From positions 174,917-238,916 of the forward strand of contig JADGJC010000024.1 in the NCBI GenBank assembly GCA_027596075.1: a stretch of DNA of 64,000 bases, in the 5' to 3' direction. Numbering within the stretch: the first letter of the stretch is position 1; every line of letters starts with the position of its first letter. Source of the DNA: Rhizophlyctis rosea (lineage: Eukaryota; Chytridiomycota; Chytridiomycetes; Rhizophlyctidales; Rhizophlyctidaceae). Position numbers and translations under genes: made by a program. Of this stretch, positions 19,996 through 32,031 are shown in pieces. The notes beneath the pieces were generated by a model. The model did not search any database and had not been told where the DNA came from. It saw nothing but the letters and a program-made list of their open reading frames with translations.

Positions 19996-20716
19996 GATTA
20001 TTTTAGGTTTCATATAGTCGGGGGTGAGTGAATTTTTTGGGACTTTTTATCGGCGGGCTGGCACCGCTTCATTCGGAGGTGTGGAGCTGGTTTCAACCGC
20101 TTAATTTCTGTATGTAGTAAAAGGTGGATAGTAATCTTAGAGATTCAAGGAGGTTGGGTTTTTGTAGATTAATGGTGGGGGGGTAGATGTTAGCTTAGTT
20201 AGCATCCTACAAGTTGGCCTGTCCGAATACCTATGCAATATATAACTCATCTGGTTGTTTTGTTACCCTATTCCAACGCATGATCTACGTCATCATTTAG
20301 CGCATCTTGAGCCACCCATGGCACTTTCAATTTTGGCACATAAAATTCCAGTCGTGGCACTTGCAAAAATGATAGCGTCCGCCACTTTGCGTCCATCTAA
20401 GAGTGCCCGAACCGGAGATTGTGAATCTGTTTGGTAAGCTTAGCCGACCTTCCGAGTTCAACGAGATTAATTGAAGGCCTGTTCTTGGAATCCTGGGAGT
20501 TCTTGAGGTCCTTGAAAGTCCTTGGCGCCCGAAAGGTCGCTTCTCTTGTGTGTTCGATACTAGGAACATGATCAGTACAGGTGGAAACGGTACAATCATA
20601 AGTCACATCACCGTTGCCGAATGACCGGTTCCAACTGACGATCCATCCATCTAAGTACCTACTCTACCAAAACCCCCCCACTTCTCCAATATGTACAAAA
20701 TGTCTACACTAATCAT
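19996..20716. other. Intergenic region between two convergent genes
   Basis: 3' flanks of the Ctr gene and malonyl-CoA decarboxylase. Only short open frames without support. Confidence 0.5.
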
Positions 20717-23079
20717 CTACAATTTCGCTACCAATCCCCCCTTACCATCTTCCATCTCCTCCACCGCCCACCGGAACGTCTCATGCACAGGCATATGAAC
20801 CGCAATCTTCCCATCCAAAAGATATCGCTGATTATTGATTTCCACAGCCGGAAGATCGTAGATATAGTTGATCATGATACCAAAAGATTGGTTCATTGCC
20901 TTGCCGGATGTGTCGCCCATCCAGTTTAGGCGGTACACGCAGGCGCCGTTGCGGATGTGGAAGTTGGCTGTGGGGGAATAGATGTTAAACATAGGTTATG
21001 TGGTTCTGAGTTATGTTCATGCTGGATGTAAACAAACCAACTGGGTCTAGGGCGAAGGATCGCTTTTTTTCGAGTAGTATGTATCTGCAATATGGGTTGG
21101 GATGGTGAGCGAGGGGCATAAATTATCAACACCCGGCGTCCTCACCTTGCACACAATCGCATCATTATAGGCCGAAGAACCTCTATCAGTGATGGGTCTT
21201 TCCACCACTGCTGTGCCAATACATCCTATCTAAGCTGTTAGAAATTATTCGGCGCCCGCGGTGCATTCACGACAAACCTTCAGCACAACCACTGCATTCT
21301 CACTCCGCCCAACTTTCCTCAAAGCCTCGACCTCTTCCGCCAGTAACAATCCATCCACCGTCCTACTTTGCACATTTTCACTGATTACTTGATTGATTTG
21401 TGCGATGAGCCACCGCTTGAATCTTGGAACGGGCGACAACGTGCAAAACGTTTGGACAGAAGGGACATGCTGCTGTATTTCTTTCACGACGCGCTTGATG
21501 AGGAAGTTGCCGAGCTCGACTCCCGAGAGTCCTAAGAGTTCGTCAGGATGCATGTACGCGCAACATGTGGACGATCCGAATGCGGACTCACACCTTTCTG
21601 GGATGACGAGATTGAATAGAATGTCGCGACTTGCGGTTGTGCTCGTTCCGGCGCGGAATCTGCCAATATGGACTAACCGATATGCGTCACGGTTCTGCAA
21701 CGTATGCGTCTATCATCTCAGCCACTTACGCTAATATTGTCGGCTATCCTATCAGTGAGTGCCGTCTATATTGGGTTTCCAAACTATTGTCAGGAATTTG
21801 GGATGGCAAGAAAGCTTGGATTCTCAATTGACGCACATACCTGGACAAACACTAATGGCTCCTGAGGCATTTCTCGATGGAAGAACGCGTAACATAACCG
21901 GCCAGGACCTAGTCGTTGCTTTAGGGCCTGCCACGTCGGAATTGCGTGCACCGCTTCGTAATTCACAATCTAGGAGCAAACAGAATTGTAAACAAACCGT
22001 GCGGTGATCGTCGTTACTTTGTGGGAACCGCCACCTTTTCTAGCAGACTGGCAGAACTATTCCAAGTTATTCGTTCCAAATCCAAGAAAAGAATGCCAAA
22101 CCATTGCTGAAGAAGTGATTTCAGAGATTCATTCAGCGTTCGCAAGTAGGGGTCGTTCGACTCTTGAATTCCTTTCTGGCCAGCATCCATCATAAGTGAG
22201 AATGAATGGGCGGGCATGGACAACACAGCAAATCCATCTCACCAACAAATCTGCTCTCAAATTCACCAAAAACTGCATTCCAAATGGCAAGCCTTTCATG
22301 CGTGTGAAAATCTTCTCATAATGCGGTCGAAGAGATGTTCGCAAGATTTGTTCGGTCCGCATGAAGGCGCGGTCGCCTCTACCCTGAGCTGGAGCATGAG
22401 ATGTTGATTTGTGTGTGTAGGTATGGAAAATCGCAACATGCACGTACTGCAGACTCTACTTCCAAGTACTGTGCTGCTGCCTTCGCGACCTCCTCACGAT
22501 CAACGCCAAATTCTCGTCCAAGAATGCGGAGAAAGTCCATTCGGCCTTTCTGATCATGCAAATTAACCCATGGACTGCTCGTGGGTCATGCGCAGCTGCA
22601 TGCGATCGGCTTACCATATCTAATTGCTCGTAAAATTCCACGCACTGACGAGCCATCAATGACGGTAGTATGTCGCCTTGCTCACGACCCGCACGTGTCA
22701 CTTGACTTAGCAGTTTGCGGATATTTCCATCATCGGCCTGTAGAGAGCTTGAACTAGAACCCGTGCGCTCGGTGAGATTGTTCAGTGCGTGCGCTCCTTT
22801 ATAGGAGTCTGGGAAAGTTTCAGCGTTTCCGGTAGTAGTGAGTATTTGACGAATGTATTTAGACCCACCGGGCTCATGCACAAACTTCATAACGTCGTCC
22901 CAATAGTTTCCCACAACAGTGCTCACTAAATGGCGATTCTCGGGCTCGTTCCCGTTTGCAGTCCTGGAACTGTCGTTGCTCGACGCGTAGCATCGGTAGA
23001 TGTACCGATAGTGTCTTGCGGGTCTGGGCAATGACCGGCATACAAGAGGGCGCAACGAGGCGGTTGCTGACCCTTTCAT
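20717..23079 (-). CDS. MLYCD: Malonyl-CoA decarboxylase
   Basis: MCD converts malonyl-CoA to acetyl-CoA and CO2, relieving inhibition of fatty-acid import and clearing malonyl-CoA in mitochondria and peroxisomes. Eleven exons: 22615-23079, 22448-22549, 22243-22383, 22035-22175, 21841-21969, 21730-21765, 21594-21672, 21278-21531, 21146-21225, 21038-21084, 20717-20967; total 1725 nt, 574 aa, all in frame. Diagnostic segments: WFGILFLDLERITWNSSA, IVNYEAVHAIPTWQALK, ATFYSISSSQ, VELGNFLIKRVVKEI, FCTLSPVPRFKRWL, and a C-terminal ANFHIRNGACVYRLNW. The N-terminus is Arg/Ser-rich without acids (mitochondrial presequence-like), and the last three residues are AKL, a peroxisomal PTS1-type tripeptide. 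The start of exon 3 could instead be a few bases upstream. Confidence 0.94.
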
Positions 23080-23540
23080 TGGTGGCGGACTGGTAGAAAA
23101 GTGCAGACTTCTGTTCTATTCCACTAACCGGCAAAGGTGGGAAACTGTTAGGGATATTGAAAAGCTCGGCGTGAGAAGCGAACGCGGGCACTTGGAGCGG
23201 ACTGGTGCATGGTGGAGGTCGCCATCAAGCCAGGGTCCAGCCAGGGTCCAAGCAGGTGCCCTTCTTGCACTTCCACCTTTCAAATTTAACCAATCTTGAT
23301 TAAACCAGACACTTAAGAAAAACCAGCAGACGGTTAGCAACTACTTTGAGTACCGTTGCAACACTCTGGTAAGCACCGGTAACCTGATGCAAGCTTGTGC
23401 GTCTAGCTTACTCAAAGATTAAACGGCTGAAAACGACAAGGCAGAGAAGAAGCAAGGTACACTGGTCGCAGGTGGCACTTTCCCACGGCCACAACAGGCG
23501 ACGTTCCAACTTCCTAATTCGCATCCAATACAACGACCGA
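23080..23540. promoter_or_regulatory. Divergent promoter region (decarboxylase / F-box-ankyrin gene)
   Basis: 461 bases between two divergent start codons. Includes an imperfect direct repeat near 23230-23250 (GCCAGGGTCCA twice). No gene seen. Confidence 0.35.
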
Positions 23541-26287
23541 ATGACAACGATGGCCCTTGATCTCCTGCATGCGCAACCATACGCACTCCTTCCCGTAGAG
23601 ATCCTTCATCAAATCGCATATTCCACTGATTACGCCACCGCCCGCAAATGCAAGAACTCTTGCGCCTACCTACGCAAGTGGATTCGCGAGGGTGAAATCA
23701 GGCAGTACTACATCAGCCCGCAGTCGGCGTGGCTTTGGGCATCGTATGTAGGAGAAGTCAGGGACTTGAAATGCATCGCCGTTGAGGAAGACGGTTGGCT
23801 TTTCTCGGGAAAGGATAGGAGGAAATACGAGATAGCCTTGCTTTTGGCATCTCTGAACAAGGGTACGGAGTTGTGCGGTGGGCGATATCGAAGGGTGCTG
23901 TCGGAAGTGCTACGTTGGGTTGGAGCAAAGATCGATTCATGGGGGCATTGAAGGCGGCGCCGGATGTTTGGCGATGGGCGAAGCGTGTAACTTTTTCCAT
24001 GAATCCCCTGAGAAATGCCATCGATGGCGGGCATTTGGAGACGGTCTCAGCAATCTTCGGAAACGATCCAGTCTTGGAGCGAATGGGCCTGCAAAGTCAG
24101 TTACTCGATGGCGACGCCGACCAAAGGCGTTCTCGAGCTCGTCGCCTTCCAAACAGGGATGACTACGGACCGCTTTTGAGGGCTATTGAGCGTGGAAACA
24201 CTGAAATCGTCAGGTACATCCTGAAGAGGGTCCCATCAGTCACCATCGTTACCCTTTGGCTGCTGCGAAGTTGGGCAACGTTAACCTGGTACGGATCTTC
24301 TCGCAATCTGATGAAATCGGGCGGGAAGTATGGGTGAACGCTCTTTTCATTTCCATTGAAAATTGCGATGCATCAATGATGGAAGTGGTCTTGGAGGCAA
24401 TGGGAAAGGACGTGGACGAAAGTCTGTTTCATCGGGCTGTCCGGGAGATGGATTATGACGGGGTGAAATTCCTGATCCCACTGATTCAAGATCAGAAGAT
24501 ACTTTCGAGTGGATTCATTGAAGCGGTGCACAGCTTTCGGTTTCGGAGCGCTCACGGGATCATGGTCCACTGGGCGTCACGTGGGCAAGCTATTCCTATC
24601 GACGATCCCGGTCACATCCTTCGATACGCGGCGCTCGAACCTAACCCCTTGCTCTACGCCCTGCTGGAAAAAGGCATTCACCCAGATACACCAGCACAAG
24701 TCAACGCCTACATCAATCGTCCTCAAGTCATATACAACGACGACGGGCGACGCCATTATCAATATCAGAAACTTCCAGTCAGCTACTTCGAAGGGACGCC
24801 CTTGGCCATTGCTTCCGGCCAAAATCAAGCGGAATGCATCGAAGCCCTCCTGACACACCGCGCAGACGTCAATGCGGAAGAAGGAATGGCTATCTGCCGT
24901 GCCGCCGAATTCAAGTGCGGGGAGGCCGTGGAAGATCTGCTGAGAGCTGGGGCCTCTAAAAACCTCTCGTCTGCAATCTTTCTTGCCGCCAGCACTCCCT
25001 GCAATGGATCAGACACATACAGCATGCGAAGAACCTTGTCGCTGCTACTCAACACCGAAGCAGATTTGGCTGCAGCTGTGAAGGAAGCCATCAAGGAGGA
25101 TGCTATCGTCGCGGTCATGGTGATAGGGTTGGAAATAGCTAGGCACAATTCGCATGTGGAAATGCACCAGGCGGTGTCTCTGGACATTCCAAACAGGGGT
25201 GCCCGGTCACACGTGGCGTTGGATGATCCCGCTAGCATCAGGCGGAATCTCAGAACAAGGGGCAACTGGTCGAAAAGGAGGGCCTCGCGCATTGCACTGT
25301 CAATGTCCGATATGGTTGAGCTACTGGTCACGGCAATCGAGGCAAATCTTCCAGAAATCCTTCACCTGCTCGTGGACCATTTCCCCTGTACCGAACCGAT
25401 CGAAGTCCTGAACCGCAATCCCGCAGTCGTCGAAGCGCTCCGCGACGCTGCTCAGCTTGAACATTATCCAATCGTCAAAACCGTCTTGATTCTGGAGGAT
25501 GACCATGATGCCGAGGTTGCTACACGGCTGTTGGTGAACGGAGCGGACATTCGGGATGTTTTGGCGGCGTGCAATACATACAGATGGAAGGGAGAGGAAT
25601 GTGATTGGGATCGGTGTCTCATTGTGCGGGACGCGCGTGCGGAGATGCGTGATATGAGGGGCAACAGGGACAGCAATGAGAGTACAAGCAGCGACAGTAG
25701 CAGCTATTACAGAGTTACGGTGGGAGCTACGACGGGGACGAGAGGAGCCGAAGCCCTACCTACAGCGGAAGCTACAGCCCGATGTCGGACCGTTTCAGCA
25801 GGAGTCGCAGCAGGAGTCCTCGGCGGGGTCCGAGGGTGTGGGACGCTCGCTACCACCCTTTTGACATCGACTACAATCAAGGAAGCGATGCGGAGGTCTC
25901 CGACTATGGTGGACCGAGCTATCATAACATTTCCGATGGGGAGGGCAGGCGTGGCAGGATGTACCGGTTCGGTGAGGGCAGGGGACGTTCCCGTCACTCA
26001 AACAACAGTGACGACTTGCTGGACTATTCGGACAATGAGGGCGGATCCGGTGCGGGGCACCATGTGGGTGGTCCAAACACGTATCCTGTCGACGAAGACT
26101 TGATTGAGTACGAGCTTGACGCCGACGGCAACTTGCGGAAGTCTGGTATGGGCACTTTGAGAGGGCAAGCGGGTGGGGTCAAATTCGATGATGACGATGA
26201 CTTTCACTACGAAAGGTATGTCTGGCACCAAAGTCCATCTTTTGCGACACTCAATGCTCATGGTGCAATTTGCGCAATAGTGAATGA
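23541..26287 (+). pseudogene. F-box-like/ankyrin-repeat protein with three single-base frameshifts
   Basis: From ATG 23541 the protein starts with an F-box-like segment (LLPVEILHQIAYSTDYATARKC) and continues through about eight ankyrin-type repeats (for example PLRNAIDGGHLETVSAIF, PLLRAIERGNTEIVRYIL, PLAAAKLGNVNLVRIF, PLAIASGQNQAECIEALLTH). An SR-type tail follows (DERSRSP, SRSRSRSPRRGPR) and an acidic end. The sense passes through three reading frames: changes near 23868, 24240 and 25700 each need one extra base to restore the repeat, and similarity is unbroken across them. A final intron 26216-26280 (GTATGT...ATAG) would end the protein at 26287; unspliced, the frame runs to 26366. The three equal shifts mean either recent inactivation or sequence errors. 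If intact it would be about 900 residues and could act in substrate recognition by SCF ligases. Confidence 0.65.
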
Positions 26288-26709
26288 AGAAGTCTTGGAC
26301 CTCCCCCAAAAGCTGGAAATGGCAAGGAACTGCGTGTTGGAACGGATCGCCCTTCCAGTTTGTTAGGCAGGGCAAGACGAAGCGAAAACAAGAAGATTCA
26401 TTTCAAAAAAAAAAAAAAAAACAGAAAAGAAAAAACATATTGCATGTGTCGTCAAGTGTAGATAGATAATCATCTCTCAAATATAGCAGATTGCGGTTTT
26501 ATGTAGCACGTCGTCCAGTCCGGACATCTTCTCGTTAATCACCGAACAGAGTGCTGCATCCAGCTGAAAGTAAGGGATATCATCTCACAATCCGGACCGA
26601 TATATATATCTTTTCGATATTATGTGACATATTACAAAGAAGGTAAATGAGACTATGCTGATGAACATGTGTGCCCAGCTTTTACAGACCCGCTGCATCT
26701 GAAACCCCT
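26288..26709. other. Intergenic region between two convergent genes
   Basis: 3' flanks. A run of about 18 A at 26405-26422 and AT-rich sequence to 26650. No gene seen. Confidence 0.5.
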
Positions 26710-27259
26710 CTACATCTTGCTCCTTCCAGCCGGCCACCCCTCCTCATCACCGTCGTCCATGATAGCCAATCCGCCTGGGTGAGGAGATCCAGGAACATCC
26801 CAAATCGGGAGGGGCTCCACACCACCCTTTCGCTTTGTAGTGACTTGAGGTGGTCCTTGGGATTGTGGTGCTGCGTGTGCGGGTTGGGGTTGGGCAGGAA
26901 TGTCACCGTGTGGGCCCATGGCGTTGGATGTGTTCGGTGTTGTTTCTTCGCCGAGGTAGTTTTTGGCGGGTGATGGGGCTGCGGGGGGTGGTGCGAGGGG
27001 ACGGGAGGTTGTTGGGTTTGAGTCTTCGGAGGGCATTGTGGTGGTTAGCTTGTGGGTTTCGGATGGGGAGGATGTTCTGTTTGGGTTTTGGGGATCTTCG
27101 TTAGTTTGGTGGGAAGGGAGTCAGAATGTATGAATGACGCGAGTTCACATACACGCCCAAGATCTTTGCTTCAGCAGGTCCGACGTCGGCCTTGTCCGGC
27201 TTCTCGATGTTGAAGCTGGAGTTGTTGGGCATGTCTGGCTTTTCGATGTTGAAGAACAT
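26710..27259 (-). CDS. Small Pro-rich protein, unknown function
   Basis: Exons 27153-27259 and 26710-27076 join in phase 2 (GTATGT donor, branch CTAAC, AACAG acceptor) and give 157 residues. The N-terminus contains a duplicated motif, FNIEKPD, at residues 3-9 and about 17-23, followed by KADVGPAEAKILG. The rest is Pro/Ala/Ser-rich (RPLAPPPAAPSPAKN), ending with PLPIWDVPGSPHPGG and a short acidic then basic tail (DDGDEEGW, GRSKM). I recognise no family. It is probably disordered. A 10-N gap lies 120 bases upstream, so a 5' exon cannot be excluded. Confidence 0.5.
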
Positions 27260-27380
27260 GTTTGCTTTCCTATTGCTGTGTGGTTATCGGCGATGTCCGA
27301 AAGGTTAAGGTGGGAAACTGTGAAATTCTCGCTTGCAATGAGTGAAAAACGTGGGATGCACGGTTTGGGGGGATTTATTT

Positions 27381-27390
27381 NNNNNNNNNN
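27381..27390. other. Assembly gap (10 N)
   Basis: Ten N bases upstream of the Pro-rich gene; true length unknown. Confidence 0.95.
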
Positions 27391-29986
27391 TAATTTTCAG
27401 GGTCTCCCACTTCTCCTGTTCCTGGCCGCGCAGACGTGAAGGGCGATAAGAGAGATCATTATGATGACGTGTGTGTCTGATCATTCCTCTCACTGTGGCG
27501 TAGCACAGCTCCGATTACGTAATGACATCTTCCTTGGCCACGCAAGACGAACCCTCCCATGGAGACGCGGAGTTTATTACTTTCATCATGCATGAACGGC
27601 ATTAGATATACATGAGCTCCGCTGCTCCGCTCATAGCTTTTCTGTTGATATTGAGGAATCAGACTCAACGCTAAAATGTCCATGCTAGCCAAGAACGTGT
27701 CGGTTGCCGCTCACGGAATCATCATGTGGGGATTTACATCTTGGCGACGGGTACTGACACGAACGCGGACCATTTCAAAGGGCCGTTCAGCGTTGTCCCT
27801 TGGCACTTTTTCTATTTTTTGGCCCATGTGGGTTGAATCAGATGTGACGTTGTTAAAAATAGGTGATACGAGAAGGGGCGGGTCCGAGAAACAGGGTCCG
27901 AGTGGCGCAGTAGCACCAGCCCTGTAACACACACCGGGGATCCCGAATTTCGGCTGGGTGACTACCGAAGCTCCTTCACAGTGAACCGGTAAGCTGGATA
28001 TGTGTACCGGCGATCTAGGAAAATCTTTGGTAAGCGGTGCGGGCTTCTGGATTGTGAAATCCACATAAGCATGACGCCAATCCGTTGTGTGGGAGTCGCT
28101 GGTTTTTGGTGCTATGGTGCTCACGATTTTTTGGTGCCATGTTCACATAGTTCCTTTGCGAAGGTGTTGTAATGGCACAACAGTTTTCTATCATCATTTC
28201 ACCAACGTCAGCGAATGAAGGAGGCAGAGTTTTCTTGCAGCATCTTGAATGTTCGCATGCTTGCTTCGTCTGAGTGTTAGCGATTTTGAAGTTTTGAAGA
28301 AAATTCCCAAGCAGGATTCCGTGGTAACCATAGGTTGATGAAGGGCAAACCCGCTTTTCGGATGGGACGGGATGCGTCCCTGGGTAAAAATATTGTGGAC
28401 ATTGTGGCAGAGCATGATTCATGTAGGCATTCAACATGACGGCTTGGAGGAGGCTAGGAGCTCAATGTCTCTCCGTCAGGGCTGAGCTATGCGATGCGCA
28501 ATTTCAGACCGCCTGAAGATCCCTTTGAAAGACACATAAGTCTGAATGGTGTCTACTACATAGTTTCGCGGCTTCAATCTTGGCTAGCCGCTTCCAAATC
28601 AGCTGGACGATCTGGTGGCTCAAACAGCGTCGGCAACATTCGGGACCAAGCGGCCCAGGCCCGCGCAACAGCAAAGCCCAAGACAGTCAATTTGTTTCCG
28701 AGTCTTGCTCTCCAAGACTGGTAGTTTCTGGCTCCTCCAAGCACAAGACCGGCGTGGTCCTGCGGACCTGGCGAATCATATTGACTCTGAGCGCGAGAAG
28801 AAAACCTCGGAGGGTCAAACACCCAAAGTTTGCCAGGTGCGCATTGCACATTTTTGGAAAAGATCCATATGCCCTTATGGTCCCAACGAATCTTTGTACC
28901 GCAGGACTGGAGACTGGTATCGAAATATCAACGGGGTTGCTGCGACTGGGAAAGCTTCGATCCTTGGTGCGTAGTCTACTCGCAACCCATCCACGCTCTG
29001 AACTCATGGTCCCTACATATTAGCATATGCTCTCGCCTCACCTATTGTTCTCCTGCGTTTCCTCTCCTCCAGTACCCTACAAATAGCGCTTGTCCGGCGG
29101 TACTTCCCGACGACTTCCCTCCTTCTCCACCCTTCACGTGTCATAAGTTGCGCGACTTTCACACCGCACTTTTGGTTCAATAGCAAAACAACTTCTACAG
29201 CCCAAAGCACCAACGCGCTGTCGCCTTTACAGCCATAGAAGATACAAGCACTGTTGACACTTTCACTACCCGACATCGTTGGTGATCGCGTAATCTTTGT
29301 GTGTTGGGTCACCATTTCGACCAGGTTAGTTCCATATATCAAGCAACGGGCCCTTTTGGTATTCAACTATTGTGTTTATGTCGCCCTGGTCAGAGCTGTT
29401 GGGTTGTATGTTACCGTGGTCATATGGTGGCGCGATAGTGCACAGATCAATGGTAGTCAATTGGTAGTAATCGTGACCGTGGGAAGAACCCTTATCCACT
29501 TATGTTATGGGGATTGATGAGTCTGACTGGTTCGTTGTGCACACACTTCCCATTGCTAACATATGCCCCCTTTTGTTATCGTCACGTCATACCTCATAAC
29601 GTATTGATCACTGCAACCCTGTCGTCTGTATCATCTCAAATGTATCCCCGTTCCTCGTCCTCGGCTTTCATTTTTGATGTAATCATCAAACCCTTTCTTG
29701 CACGCTCGATTCCTTTCCGCATATCGACTTCGACGCATTACAATATCCTTCTTCGCTCTTTCACTTCCGAACATCAAACGCATGCCTCACCAACAGCCGG
29801 ACTACATACCCAAGGTGGGCAGACTGCGACGACTTTTCGTGTTTGCCCTGCTCGACAACATAAACACGCGTTCAACAGTCCATCCTCCAGCCTGGCACCC
29901 CGCTCCGCCCCAATCAAATCACCACATTTCCCCCTATCCCGTTTGGGAGCCCGCACTTGACTCCGCCGTTGCTATCCCAATTGACC
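27391..29986. other. 2.6-kb region without a confident gene
   Basis: Between the gap and the velvet gene. Frames at 28015-28437 (minus) and 28494-29183 (several plus frames plus two minus frames) are open for 100-147 codons, but none shows a known motif and they overlap. The last part (29200-29986) is probably the long 5' leader or promoter of the velvet gene, with CT-rich sequence. Confidence 0.4.
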
Positions 29987-32031
29987 ATGACAATAGAAGG
30001 AGAGAGTGATGACCCTCAACACTACTCCGATTCGTCCATCCCGCCCCTTCCCTCAACATCGGACGCGGTGTCGTCGGTGCCACTCTTAGCACAACCTGTG
30101 GGCATCCAACCATCATTAGATCAATTCGAGGGGGTCGAAGAAGCTTTGAGTTTTGTACAGCAGGTACGTGATTGAGGCAGAACGACTGTTGGGTTTGGGA
30201 CTTTGGATGTACTGATTCGCAGGCTCATTGATCGTTCACCCTTTTATGTCTTCGGCTTCCTTGTACCCCAATCAATACCATCATCAACCGTCCATCAGAG
30301 AACATTAGTACCACCAACAATGTCGGGACATCTACCGCCACGTCACGGAAGATCGTCAAATATAACGTACGTTTGAATGCAATGCTTATGTTCTTGATGA
30401 ATGATTGACGCAAATTTTGATCAACCGACATGCAGGTACCAACTGAGAGTGGTTCAACATCCCAAGCACGCGAGGGTATGTATGGTTACTTGCATGGAGG
30501 AAGATCATCATGTTGGGTGGAGGAGTATGATTTACAAGCTGGGATCGTTCGATGAACTGGATTGTTGATCCAGGTTTACTTGGAGCAAGCGCGTCATTGC
30601 TTAGCGGATACTGACCTAATTCTATTTTACGGTGTTGTCATCAAACGTTACAGATGTGTGGGTTTGGTGAAAAAGACCGAAGGCCAGGTCCGTGGTTATC
30701 GCAGTTTGGCGTCGGTGTGGGAAGCTTTATCAATAATGCGAAAGATTTGACTGACGCGAATCTTTCATCATGTTTATGATTGACAGTGGATCCGCCACCA
30801 GTAGTACAATTGCTCTCCAGACATCCAGACGGCCATTTTCTAAATCTAAGGTAGGGTTCTATGCGTGTTTTGGAGTTTACAGTCTCCGTTTGGATGTCGG
30901 TTCGCGCGCGGGTAATCCGAATTTATGTATTGATTGCCTTTATTGTAGTCAATCCGAACACCCGTTCCTCGTTTGTCATTGCGCGCTTTTCTCCGCCGAC
31001 GGCCTGCAAGATCAAACCATTGTACAAACGCCTCACTCCGCAGCTTTGCCTGTTAGCCAAATGCCCGGATCCATGGGGTCCTCCTCCTCAGCTTCCATAC
31101 CACCATCACACATGCATCCGGTTGCGCCCAGTCCTCTGCAGCCTCCTGCTGGTTCCGGCGGAACCCCATCATCATCGGGTCTGCTTACACCGCCCGGGCC
31201 GCAAGCGCAGTACACGCGCTCGCTTGTAGGAAGCCTAGTGTCAACCCCATTTAACTTGCGAAATGAAGAAGGGGAGGAGGGGGTTTACTTCATATTCGGA
31301 GATCTGAGTGTAAGAACGGAGGGGTGGTACCGGCTGAAATTCATGTTGTGCAACCTAGTCAAGTGAGTTCCGGTTCTCAACAGTCGGATACGCACACAAG
31401 CGCGTTTTCTTACCGACCGTCTGTTCCCGGTGTATCAGGGATAGAATACATATGCAAGGGCGGCCCGTTCCGTCCCATGTGCTACCGCAGCTCTCGGATG
31501 ACGTAGCATACGTGGTGGCGGAGACATATTCGGATAAGTTCCATGTGTACGCCGCGAAGAAGTTCCCAGGAATGGAAGGTACGCGTTGGGCAGTCAAGAT
31601 CTGCCTGTCACTTGAACCTCACCGAAATCTCTCCTGTCATTTGCAGAGTCGACGGAACTCTCCAAATGCTTCGCACGACAAGGCGTCAAGATACCTATCC
31701 GCAACGAGCTTCGTCAACGGCAACGGAAGTCCGCTTCAGGTACGCCCGTTGTTTTCAACTTCGGCAAGACAGCGGGCAAGAGTTCTTACATACTTCCATA
31801 GGCATTGGTATTAAGCAGGAACAGTCCGAAGTTTCGGAACATGACGAACCGCCAAGATCTGCTTCTGGTGGCTCGGGCGCCAGCGCCGATCCATTGGCAT
31901 TAACTAAGGGAGCGGACGAGACGTTTGATTTGGTGGGAGGGGAAGAGGAAGGAGATGCGGATGGAGATGGGGACGAGGAAGCAGGGGAAGGTGGTGATGT
32001 TGGGAAGGGGAAGGGCAAGGCTAAGCGATGA
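29987..32031 (+). CDS. Velvet-domain regulator (VelB/VosA type)
   Basis: Velvet proteins are fungal DNA-binding regulators, related in fold to NF-kB, that link development with secondary metabolism. Exons: 29987-30163, 30299-30366, 30436-30475, 30654-30687, 30787-30850, 30949-31362, 31439-31578, 31647-31739, 31802-32031 (975 nt, 324 aa, in frame). Signature pieces: YQLRVVQHPKHAR, GFGEKDRRPVDPPPVVQL, then after an insertion VYFIFGDLSVRTEGWYRLKF and SDKFHVYAAKKFPGMEEST-L. The Ser/Pro-rich insertion of about 75 residues between the two halves is a VelB-like feature. The C-terminus has IKQE (a SUMO consensus), an acidic tract, and a basic GKGKGKAKR end. The first junction (30163 to 30299) is the least certain; Met-Ser-Gly in exon 2 could be the real start. 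Confidence 0.88.

Noticed and set aside
23860..24245. Programmed ribosomal frameshifting in the ankyrin gene
   Set aside because: No slippery heptamer or downstream structure at the shift sites; deletion or sequence error is simpler.
29502..29960. 152-codon plus-strand ORF before the velvet gene
   Set aside because: Ser/Thr/His-rich with no motif, overlaps the probable 5' leader, and does not splice in frame to the velvet domain.
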